Below, in pieces: positions 1 through 7,501 of a stretch of DNA of 37,271 nt. The translations under genes and the position numbers were made by a program. Source of the stretch: a virus. The notes under the pieces were generated by a model that saw nothing but the letters and a program-made list of their open reading frames with translations, was not told the DNA's origin and ran no database searches. Each line of letters opens with the position of its first letter. Position 1 is the stretch's first letter. Location: IMG/VR virus record IMGVR_UViG_3300036826_000113, positions 1 through 37,271 of that record. One strand, written 5' to 3'.

Positions 1-177
1 TGTAAGGACAGAAGCCGATGAGTGAGGAACAGACGCCGGCCGAGGCGCCGGCCGAGGATACGCCGGTCGAACGGGCGAGCGCGCTCTACTACATCGGCGA
101 AACCGATCCGGTCACGGGCGAGCCGATTCAATACGTGCTCGGCGTGCCGTCGCGCGATCTCGACGAGGTCGATATCG
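1..177. repeat. Terminal redundancy, left copy
   Basis: These bases recur at the right end of the window with three substitutions (positions 128, 169 and 172 here). The repeat begins with the last bases of the tail terminator gene (stop at 3-5) and runs into the next gene. It is most simply the overlap where a circular or circularly permuted genome was opened. The mismatches suggest population variants or read errors near the contig end. Confidence 0.9.
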
Positions 178-326
178 CCCAGCTCTCCGACGGCGAGTAC
201 ACCACCGCCGTTGGCGCCGGCATTTTCACGACGACCAAACCAAAACAGAGCAAGGCGAAAACCACGCCGACGCCCGAGCCCGAACCTGAAGCCCCGCCGG
301 CGCCGGCGGAGGGAGGCGGTCGCTAA
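18..326 (+). CDS. Small acidic tail-module protein of unknown function
   Basis: This is a 102-residue protein between the tail terminator and tail tube genes. The middle (about residues 22-72) looks folded, with a YYIGETDPVTGEP segment and an LGVPSRDLDE segment. The ends are low-complexity: an Ala/Glu/Pro-rich N terminus and a Pro/Glu-rich C-terminal tail. The start follows an AGGACAG ribosome-binding stretch, and the stop overlaps the tube gene start by one base. I do not recognise the family. Its place among tail genes suggests a minor virion or tail-assembly role, by inference only. Its first part is repeated at the right end of the window. Confidence 0.8.
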   Translation: MSEEQTPAEAPAEDTPVERASALYYIGETDPVTGEPIQYVLGVPSRDLDEVDIAQLSDGEYTTAVGAGIFTTTKPKQSKAKTTPTPEPEPEAPPAPAEGGGR

Positions 327-1354
327 TGGCGCCGATGACCAATATCCAGATCCTGCAGGGGGCCGAGGCGAAGATCGAGGCGGTGCGTTGTACGCCCGAG
401 ACCACGATGACGCGCTGGCTTTATTTCACGCAGGGTAATTTCCGCTGGACCTTCGCCCAAGACATTCTCGACGTCCCGACCCAATCGCGCAGCTTTCACG
501 CGCACAAGGATTTCGCCCTCGGGCGCTATCACAACACCTTCAGTTATGAAGAAATCATGACCTTCGAGGATCTGCCCTGGTGGCTGCGCATGATCCTCAA
601 AGGCGGATCCGCGCAAGGCACCGGCACCACCACCGGCAGCACGCCGCCCGGTTACACCTATCAATCGACGCCGAGCTCGACCGTCGACGATCTCGACTCA
701 TTCACCATGAAATATTGGGAGCCGAGCAATATCTACAAGATCGACCGCTGCATGGTCGATACCGCGACCCTCGCCTTCGATGCCGTCAACAACCCGGCCT
801 GGATCATGACCCTCGATCTCGTTGGCCGGACGATGATCCCTGGCTCGACCTACGACGCCGTCGCCGATCGCAACCGGAACACGATCCGGGCGCCGGGGAC
901 CAAGCTCTACATCGACGAGCCCGCGGGGACGATCGGCACAACACTGGTCACCGGCAAGCTCCGCTCCGGCAGCATCACCATCGATAACCAGCTCGAGATG
1001 AAGCAATTCAGTGAGGACGCCGCCACCGATTCCTGCGACGTCGGCCGCGGCGAGCAGCTCGTCACCGGCGAGGTCGTGCTCGAGTTCAAGGACGACGTCG
1101 AATTCGCCAAGATGCGCGCAGGCACCAGCCGGAAACTGCGCTTCGAAGTCACCGGGCCGCAGATTGGGACCACGCCGACGACGACCTACCTCCTGCAGAT
1201 CGATATCCCCGTCGCCTACTGGATGGCGCCGACGATGGATTACGCCGGCAACAACAAGATCCAAACCTTCGGCTTCATGGGCTTTACCAACGCGACGAGC
1301 CCACAACCAATCTCGATCAAGGTCGTCAACGCGCTGGCGACGATCGCAGCCTGA
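326..1354 (+). CDS. Major tail tube protein (putative)
   Basis: This 342-residue protein would polymerise as hexameric rings to form the siphovirus tail tube. The assignment rests mainly on position: it follows the tail terminator region and directly precedes the frameshifted tail chaperone and tape measure genes, the conserved siphovirus order. The sequence is beta-rich with few charged helices. Segments such as LRSGSITIDNQLEMKQF and RKLRFEVTGPQIG alternate as expected for the tail-tube beta-sandwich fold. It is longer than many tube proteins (about 200-300 residues), so an extra surface domain is possible. The start overlaps the previous stop by one base. Confidence 0.72.
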   Translation: MAPMTNIQILQGAEAKIEAVRCTPETTMTRWLYFTQGNFRWTFAQDILDVPTQSRSFHAHKDFALGRYHNTFSYEEIMTFEDLPWWLRMILKGGSAQGTGTTTGSTPPGYTYQSTPSSTVDDLDSFTMKYWEPSNIYKIDRCMVDTATLAFDAVNNPAWIMTLDLVGRTMIPGSTYDAVADRNRNTIRAPGTKLYIDEPAGTIGTTLVTGKLRSGSITIDNQLEMKQFSEDAATDSCDVGRGEQLVTGEVVLEFKDDVEFAKMRAGTSRKLRFEVTGPQIGTTPTTTYLLQIDIPVAYWMAPTMDYAGNNKIQTFGFMGFTNATSPQPISIKVVNALATIAA

Positions 1355-1394
1355 GCTGACGTTCGCGCGCAATGCATCGGCGAAAGGGAGAGCC

Positions 1395-1940
1395 ATGCCT
1401 ACGCAAACGAAGAGTGAAAACGGCGTCGCCGGCTTTCTCTTTACGCCGGTCTGGGCCTGGATTGACTATCCCGCACTCGAGCTCGTTGGCGACGATCTGC
1501 CCGACGATCCCGCCTATCACGGATTCAAGATCGAGGTGATCACCAACATCAACGGCTTCAAGGCGCGCGAGCACGATGTGGCGCTGCGTGAGTTTGTCGC
1601 GGCGAGCACGGTGTTCGCCGAATCGGGCGATATGGAAGCCCTGAACGAGGCCGAGGAACGCTATCTCGCCGCGATCGCCTGGCGGGTCCGCGCCTGGAAT
1701 TGGCGCGAACCGAATGTGGATGGCGACATCGTCGATCTGCCGGCGCCGGGAAACACCGTCGAAGAGAACGGATGGCGGGCTTTTTTCTATCTCCCACCGG
1801 ATCTGCGGACGTGGGTCGTACGCGTCATCCGGCAGGCCGTGCGCCCAAAAGTGATGACCCTGCCCTCGCCGCATGTTGGGACTACGGTCGGGCCAACCCC
1901 ACCGCCGATCAGCCCAGAGGCGACGCCCCCGGACTCCTGA
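1395..1940 (+). CDS. Tail assembly chaperone, unshifted product (gpG-like)
   Basis: This 181-residue protein occupies the position of lambda gpG, between tail tube and tape measure. Such chaperones coat the tape measure during tail assembly and are absent from the virion. The chosen ATG at 1395 follows GAAAGGGAGAG; the reading frame stays open upstream only as a shadow of the tube gene. Residues 50-105 are predicted helical and charged, and the C-terminal 30 residues are Pro-rich. A CCCAAAA heptamer in the shift-prone phase at 1844-1850 lets part of the ribosomes move to the -1 frame and make the longer product listed separately. The function is inferred from synteny and the frameshift. Confidence 0.8.
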   Translation: MPTQTKSENGVAGFLFTPVWAWIDYPALELVGDDLPDDPAYHGFKIEVITNINGFKAREHDVALREFVAASTVFAESGDMEALNEAEERYLAAIAWRVRAWNWREPNVDGDIVDLPAPGNTVEENGWRAFFYLPPDLRTWVVRVIRQAVRPKVMTLPSPHVGTTVGPTPPPISPEATPPDS

Positions 1941-2128
1941 TCGAAGCCTGGCTGCTGGCTGGTGGACGGATGAACCTGGCGGAGTACGCCCACATCGACA
2001 CGCGCTGGTACTGGGAGCTCCGCGCCGCGTTGGCCGCGTTTCGCGATGGCCAGAGCCAGGGCGGTGACGTTCGCCGGCGGATGGCTGAGGAGTTGGCGCG
2101 ACGGCAGGGGATCGGCGTCGCGGGTTAG
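1395..2128 (+). CDS. Tail assembly chaperone, -1 frameshift fusion (gpGT-like)
   Basis: The predicted fusion has 152 residues in the first frame up to the AAA codon at 1848-1850, then 92 residues read from 1850 in the -1 frame, 244 in all. The second part reads SDDPALAACWDYGR and then a charged helical region with IDTRWYWELRAAL, ending at TAG 2126-2128. It lacks its own convincing start and ribosome-binding site, as expected for a T-type extension. In lambda the GT fusion links the tape measure to tube subunits. This frame overlaps the Pro-rich tail of the unshifted product. Its stop overlaps the stop of the convergent reverse-strand gene. Confidence 0.82.
1844..1850 (+). promoter_or_regulatory. 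Programmed -1 ribosomal slippery site
   Basis: The heptamer C CCA AAA is in the correct X XXY YYZ phase for the upstream frame (codons CCA at 1845 and AAA at 1848). After slippage both tRNAs can re-pair with CCC and AAA. The -1 frame is open well before this point and on to 2128, while the zero frame stops at 1938-1940. No clear downstream pseudoknot was seen by eye. Confidence 0.85.
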
Positions 2129-2466
2129 GCGCGAACGGAAGGATCGAGGCGAATGGCGATCAACGCCAACAGCGCAAGAGCGAGCGTGACCGCGGCGACG
2201 ATCCCGGCGACCGCGATCCGATTGTCGCCGTACCAGTCGTCCCGTCCTTGCACGACCAGAAACGCGACGACGCCGAGCATGGCGGAGAGCAGCGCGGCGC
2301 CGGCCGGCGCTTCCCACGATGCGGCGGACGCCCGATGGTTCACGCCTTCATTCTGGCCAAGGCCACAGGACGAGCAGAAGAGATCCGACTGGGTGTTGCG
2401 CGTGCCGCACTGGGCGCACGTCCACGAGTACGCGCCGATGGCCGGTTGGTCGATGGCTTTTGCCAA
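2125..2466 (-). CDS. Zinc-ribbon two-helix membrane protein (moron)
   Basis: This 113-residue protein is encoded against all its tail-gene neighbours. The N terminus holds a zinc ribbon (CAQCG, then 8 residues, then CSSCG) at about residues 15-34. Two hydrophobic helices follow, around residues 55-75 and 83-108, separated by a short polar loop. The preferred start is TTG at 2466-2464, which follows AAAGGA by six bases; an in-frame ATG at 2523 would add 19 basic residues. The stop TAA shares bases with the TAG of the frameshifted chaperone. A lone reverse gene between chaperone and tape measure fits a moron expressed from the prophage. A regulatory or envelope role is a guess. The plus-strand frame here is a shadow. 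Confidence 0.75.
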   Translation of the reverse strand: MAKAIDQPAIGAYSWTCAQCGTRNTQSDLFCSSCGLGQNEGVNHRASAASWEAPAGAALLSAMLGVVAFLVVQGRDDWYGDNRIAVAGIVAAVTLALALLALIAIRLDPSVRA

Positions 2467-2558
2467 GAGTGTTCCTTTGCGTGGTCGCGGCGCCAATCGC
2501 CGCACGGCCGCAAACGATACCACAACTACGACATTCGTGACACTATCGAGGGATCCCC

Positions 2559-5204
2559 ATGGCGAGCAGTGAAGTCGTCACCATTACCCTCACCGCCAAA
2601 GACGGCGCCTCCCAAACCTTTAAAGCGGTCGGCAAATCGGCCCAGGACATGGGCAAACAGATCGACGACGCCGGCAAGCAGGCGAGCAGCATTAGCGATC
2701 GCTTTAACGCCGCCGGCGCTCGTATCGGGCTCGCCTTTTCTGCCGCGCAAGGGGCGCTCACCGATTTCGCTCGCGCCGCCGCCGAAAGTGAGGCCAGTCA
2801 AGCCCGGCTCGATTCCGCGATTGAGAACACCGGGCACACGACCCTCGAATATACCGACGCCCTCAACCGGGCTAGTGCCGCCGCGATCCAGCTCGGCTTT
2901 GACGACGAGGACGCGGCCGATAGCATCGCCAGCTTAACGACGGCGACCGGCGACGCCGCGACCGCGATCGACGATCTGTCGCTGGCCGAGGACATCGCCC
3001 GAGCGCGCAAGATTTCGCTGTCGCAGGCGACCAATATCGTCATCGCCGCCGAGCAAGGGCGGATGGGGGCGCTGCAACGCCTCGGGATCCAACTCGACGA
3101 CAACGCCAGCCGTGAGGAACGGATGGCGGCGCTGCAGCAGAAATTCGGCGGCCAGGCCGAGGCCTATAGCAAAACGACCGCTGGTGCGATCGACCGATTG
3201 CGCGTTGAATTCGGGAACCTCGAGGAGCAGGCCGGGGCCACGTTCGGCAGTCTGCAGCCCTTCATTGCGCTGCTGCCCGGGCTCTCGGTCGCCTACTCAA
3301 GCACGGCGACCGCGGTCGGGGCGCTGATCCCGCAATTCAACAACGCTGAGGAAGCGGCGACCCTGTTCGGGGTCGCCCTCGGCCCGGCCGGTCTGGTCGC
3401 CGGCGCCGTGGCCGCGACCGCCGCCCTGACCTACTTGATCGCCACGAGTGAAAACACCTCGCACGCCATCGACGCCGCGAACGCCTCCACCGAAAGCCTG
3501 AGCGGCACCATCGCCCAGCTCGCGGCAAGCGGGCAGCCGACTGATTGGGCGAAGCAGGTCGAGACGAATTGGGCGCGGGTTGCCGCCGAAGGCGCCGAGC
3601 TCAACGACATCATGACCGAGATCAGCAACTTGCCGCCCTTTGCCGATCCCCAATTGCCGGAAGTCAAAGAGCTGCAAGATCGACTCTCGGCGCTGAATAC
3701 GCACTTTCAATTGACGGATGACCAGATCAATCAGGTCAGCGGCGACCTGGAAACGCTCTTTAAGAAACCGGGGCTCGACACGCGCGCCCTCGGCGAGGAT
3801 CTTGATTTTTACTTTCAGCAATTGGAATCGGGTCAGGCGACGAGCGAGCAGTTTGTCGACTGGCTCGATACCACCGTCGCCAAGTGGTATGAGTACGCCA
3901 AGGGTGGCGACCGGGCGCGCTACATCGGTGATCAGGTCGCGGCCTCGGCCAAAGGCATCACCCAGGCATTCTTCGGGCTGAACGCCCAGATCGCCGACTA
4001 TGCCGCGGTCCAGGCGCAAGCAGACATCGCCGCCGCCCGCTTCCTCAATACCGTCGGTGGCTCGGCGTTCGACCAGCTCAATACCCAGGCGACCGAATAC
4101 GCCACCATTCAGGCCCTGATCGCCAGTCAAGCCGCCCATAACGCCGATGTGGTCGGGCGCAATGCTGAAGCCCAGCTCACGGCGCAGACCGACGAGCTTG
4201 CCAACATCCAGGCGATGATCCTGGCCCAAAAAGAACTGAATGCGGAGAAAGCCAACTACGCCGCGTTTGCCGGGATGCAGGTCCAGGCCGGCGATCTGAA
4301 CGACCTGATCGCCCACAACCAGAAGATCAAAGAGCAGCAGGGCGCTTATTACGCCCTCGCCGACGGGATCACCACCGCCAACGAAGCCCAGGCCGCGTTT
4401 AAGCAAACCCAAGACGGCATCATCGATTCGCAGGAGCCCTACACCCACCAGCTCAGCGAATACCAGACGCAGCTCGGCTATATCACCGACGCCGTCGATC
4501 TCCTCAATCAGCGCCAGGAAGAGGGGCAAACGCTCACCAAAGATCAGCAGCAATTCCTCGACGACGCCACCGCGGCGCAACAACGCCTCCAAGGTGGGAC
4601 CGAGGACGCCACCCTGGCCCTCGGCGAGCAGGCGTTGCAGTACGCCGAGAACATGAAGATCGGCGATCAACTGAACCAAAACATGAGCGATAGCACCGGC
4701 GCGACCACAGCCCTGACCTCGACGATCAACGACCTGATCGCGGCGCTGCAAGGCATCCCCGGCTACGTCAAATCCTATATCGAGGTCGATTCGACCCAAG
4801 CGGCAAATAACGCCGCCTACATCAAGCAGCAACTCGACGCGCTCAACGGCCGCACCTCTTACGCCAGCGTCGTGATTCAGAGCTACTACACCGGACCAGG
4901 CGTCGGCTTTACCACGGGTGAGCAGAAGCTCGGCGGGATCATCCCGAGCCCACGCGAGATCGGTCGCGCCCAGCACGGTGCGGCGCTCACCGGGTACTCG
5001 TGGGTCGGCGAGGGCGGGCCGGAACTGATCTATGCGCCCGGGGCGCGCGTGCTCCCCCATACGGCGAGCGTGATGAGCAACAAGGGGCGCGCGGCCGACG
5101 CGCAGCCGGCCTTCATCAATCGCGGCACGATGAATATCTACCCGCGTGATTTCGACGACTTTTGGAACAAGATGCGGGCCTATCAATTCGGGGTGAACCG
5201 GTAA
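2559..5204 (+). CDS. Tail tape measure protein
   Basis: This 881-residue protein is the longest in the head-to-tube part of the tail module and directly follows the chaperone region. It is Ala/Gln-rich with long helical stretches. Near its C terminus (about residues 813-835) it has the WVGEGGPELIYAPG signature typical of siphovirus tape measures. It sets tail length and is probably passed into the cell at infection. At roughly 0.15 nm per residue the tail would be about 130 nm. The N terminus shows a coiled-coil pattern. The start is preceded by GAGGGA at 2548-2553. The stop overlaps the next ATG (TAATG). No soluble peptidase or transglycosylase motif was recognised inside it. Confidence 0.93.
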   Translation: MASSEVVTITLTAKDGASQTFKAVGKSAQDMGKQIDDAGKQASSISDRFNAAGARIGLAFSAAQGALTDFARAAAESEASQARLDSAIENTGHTTLEYTDALNRASAAAIQLGFDDEDAADSIASLTTATGDAATAIDDLSLAEDIARARKISLSQATNIVIAAEQGRMGALQRLGIQLDDNASREERMAALQQKFGGQAEAYSKTTAGAIDRLRVEFGNLEEQAGATFGSLQPFIALLPGLSVAYSSTATAVGALIPQFNNAEEAATLFGVALGPAGLVAGAVAATAALTYLIATSENTSHAIDAANASTESLSGTIAQLAASGQPTDWAKQVETNWARVAAEGAELNDIMTEISNLPPFADPQLPEVKELQDRLSALNTHFQLTDDQINQVSGDLETLFKKPGLDTRALGEDLDFYFQQLESGQATSEQFVDWLDTTVAKWYEYAKGGDRARYIGDQVAASAKGITQAFFGLNAQIADYAAVQAQADIAAARFLNTVGGSAFDQLNTQATEYATIQALIASQAAHNADVVGRNAEAQLTAQTDELANIQAMILAQKELNAEKANYAAFAGMQVQAGDLNDLIAHNQKIKEQQGAYYALADGITTANEAQAAFKQTQDGIIDSQEPYTHQLSEYQTQLGYITDAVDLLNQRQEEGQTLTKDQQQFLDDATAAQQRLQGGTEDATLALGEQALQYAENMKIGDQLNQNMSDSTGATTALTSTINDLIAALQGIPGYVKSYIEVDSTQAANNAAYIKQQLDALNGRTSYASVVIQSYYTGPGVGFTTGEQKLGGIIPSPREIGRAQHGAALTGYSWVGEGGPELIYAPGARVLPHTASVMSNKGRAADAQPAFINRGTMNIYPRDFDDFWNKMRAYQFGVNR

Positions 5205-7495
5205 TGCTGGTTACCCGCTACAACGGGATCCTTTTCGCCAATCTCGGCCTCGGCGGCGGCACACCCGACGGCGCGTATCAAGGCCCGGATATTCAGCCGA
5301 TCGATCTCGAGCGCCGCGGCTACAACCCCGTGCACGTCGGCGTCAGCCGCGGGCCCAAACCCTACACGGTGATCTTTACCGTCAAGCCGGGCAACAACCT
5401 CGAGCAGGCGATCCTGAATCTGCTCGGCGCCTTCGATCCGCTCGACGAGACTGAGCGGATTCTCGCCGGCAACCTCAACGACGGCACGCCGGTCAACGCC
5501 TACGCCACATTGGGCACCTATCGCGGCGACAACGACAATCAAGTCGCGATCGATTTCACCCTGGCCGACCCGGTCTGGTTTGCCAATAGCGCGACGCAGC
5601 TCGCGCCGGCGACGTGGACACCGACCGCGTCGTTGATCATGCCGGTCGTGAACTCCGGCAAGGCGCGGACGAATCTGCTCGTCATCTTGCGCCCGACCGC
5701 GGTCACGGCCGCCGGCCGGTTTCGGTTCCGTCGCCAATTCACAATTACGAACAACGGCGACACGCCGCTGCGGCGCTTCCCGCTCGAGGTCGATCTCGGC
5801 AATACGACGAGCTGGAGCGGCAATCCGCTCCCCGGGCAGGTCTGGCTCTTCCTCGACGGACTGGCGCAGCCGGCGACCTTCATCGGCGTGGGCCAGGCGA
5901 AATGTTTCGTCTGGTTCCTGATCAACGAATGCGCGCCGGGCCAATCGTTGACCTACGACGTCGCCTGGAATGCACCGGGCGCGAAAGCGCTTAGTGCCGG
6001 CGACGCCCCCGCCTTTGATCTGACCAATGAAGTCTCCGCGGCGAATGGGTTCACCAGCACGACGATGACCCGCACCGGCGCCGGCTGGGAGCCCGGGCAA
6101 TGGGCGCGGGGCAAAGTCACGATCCTCTCGGGACCGACGGCGTTTCAAGAGCGCTACATCCAGAGCAACACGATCGACACGATCACGCTGGCCAATTCGT
6201 GGGGCACGATCCCCGCGGCGGGCGTGACCTATCTCCTGCGAACCTCCCATAACGATCGCTGGATCTACAGCGTCCGCCAGACCGAGCGCTCGGGCACGAA
6301 CGACAAGCGCGGGATCTGGTACATCAACCGCGGGCAGACCAAGCCGAGCCGGGCGCTCTTCGACGTCCCCGGCGGTTGGTTCCGCATGCTCTACCTCGAC
6401 AACAACGACGAGAAGAACCAAAGTCGCTGGTGCCCGGTCATTCCCCCGAGTGGCGGCACCGCCGACTACTTCGCGATTCTCGACGCCGACCGCACCGCCC
6501 AAGGCTGGGCGTCCTTGCAGGAAGAGGGGCAGGCCGATAGCGTCGCCTTCTCGTCGCCGATCCCGATCCTCGGTTGGCGCTGGCGGTATCAATTCAAGAA
6601 TCCGAACGGCATCGGCCGCGCCTGGTTTGGCTGCCGCGAAAGTGGCGCCGAGGATTACGAGACGTGCCTGGAGGATGTCTCGGCGAGCAACAGCCTCGTC
6701 GTTTCCTCCGTCGTCGACATGACCTACCCCGACGATATGCGACACCTGATCGCCCATCTCGGTCCGGCCAACCAAGAAGAGATCCCGGTCTCCTGGATTC
6801 GCGACACCGGTTCGCGCACCGCCGGCGGCACCGTCACCTTTTTCGACGACTCGAAGTCGTGGGCGCCGGGGCAATGGGTCGGCGGCACGCTCCGGATCGT
6901 GTCCGGCACCGGCGCCGGGCAAAGCCGCGCGGTCACCGCGAGCGATGTCAATAGCGTCACGATCTCGCCGGCCTGGACGCGGATCCCGAGCGATGACTCG
7001 CGCTACGAGCTCCGCAACAAGGTGCTCGTCGCGATCCTGCGCTCCGACGATACGTGGGAGGTCCGGCTCGATACCACCAAGATCGCGGTCTCGGCGATCT
7101 CAGCCGAGCTCACCACCTTCGCGCTCGAGGCCGATTTTCGCCTCGGCGGCGGCACGGCCGACGTCGGCGTGATTCCCTATCAACGGATCCGCCTGGGGCT
7201 CGACGGACGTGAGGTCCTGGTCAGTGCGGGCGAGGAGGTGCGCATCGACGGCAAGCGCCGGCGCTGCTCGATCTACAACAACGCGACCGGCGTGTTGCTG
7301 CGCGATGTGACGAGCGGGATCCGGCTGGATGACATCACCACGAACGGGGCGTTTTATTCGCCCGATTGGCTGCTCATTCCCCCCGATCAATCGCCGGCGC
7401 TCAATCCCTCGCTCGTCTTCCCGCTGCTCGACGCGAGCGAAAATCCGGTCACGGTCGCGGTCACGGCGAGCTATCTCGCCGGCTGGCACGGATAG
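5204..7495 (+). CDS. Distal tail protein (Dit-like), enlarged
   Basis: This 763-residue baseplate protein sits directly after the tape measure. Residues 1-130 resemble the Dit/siphovirus tail-component N-terminal domain, with PYTVIFTVKPG and a later DFTLADPVWF segment. The rest is a long beta-rich extension. It contains two copies of a roughly 55-residue repeat (about residues 294-345 and 538-605) sharing W-PGQW-G, I-SG, TIT/TIS and IP-Y-LR positions. Dit hexamers form the hub joining tail tube and receptor-binding parts, and enlarged Dits often carry carbohydrate-binding modules. The true start is taken as the ATG in the TAATG overlap at 5204. Receptor binding by the extension is inference. 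Confidence 0.75.
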   Translation: MLVTRYNGILFANLGLGGGTPDGAYQGPDIQPIDLERRGYNPVHVGVSRGPKPYTVIFTVKPGNNLEQAILNLLGAFDPLDETERILAGNLNDGTPVNAYATLGTYRGDNDNQVAIDFTLADPVWFANSATQLAPATWTPTASLIMPVVNSGKARTNLLVILRPTAVTAAGRFRFRRQFTITNNGDTPLRRFPLEVDLGNTTSWSGNPLPGQVWLFLDGLAQPATFIGVGQAKCFVWFLINECAPGQSLTYDVAWNAPGAKALSAGDAPAFDLTNEVSAANGFTSTTMTRTGAGWEPGQWARGKVTILSGPTAFQERYIQSNTIDTITLANSWGTIPAAGVTYLLRTSHNDRWIYSVRQTERSGTNDKRGIWYINRGQTKPSRALFDVPGGWFRMLYLDNNDEKNQSRWCPVIPPSGGTADYFAILDADRTAQGWASLQEEGQADSVAFSSPIPILGWRWRYQFKNPNGIGRAWFGCRESGAEDYETCLEDVSASNSLVVSSVVDMTYPDDMRHLIAHLGPANQEEIPVSWIRDTGSRTAGGTVTFFDDSKSWAPGQWVGGTLRIVSGTGAGQSRAVTASDVNSVTISPAWTRIPSDDSRYELRNKVLVAILRSDDTWEVRLDTTKIAVSAISAELTTFALEADFRLGGGTADVGVIPYQRIRLGLDGREVLVSAGEEVRIDGKRRRCSIYNNATGVLLRDVTSGIRLDDITTNGAFYSPDWLLIPPDQSPALNPSLVFPLLDASENPVTVAVTASYLAGWHG

Positions 7496-7501
7496 CGCAT
7501 C

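Noticed and set aside
1011-1394. Upstream extension of the tail chaperone frame
   Set aside because: The frame is open by chance inside the tube gene; ATG 1395 has a good ribosome-binding site and gives a sensible length.
2153-2572. 139-codon plus-strand frame across the zinc-ribbon gene
   Set aside because: The reverse strand has a zinc ribbon, membrane helices and a good ribosome-binding site; the plus frame has none of these and runs into the tape measure start.
3297-6922. Long reverse-strand frames opposite the tape measure and Dit-like genes (3297-5186 and 5183-6922)
   Set aside because: They mirror well-supported plus-strand genes and show no recognisable motif or ribosome-binding site.
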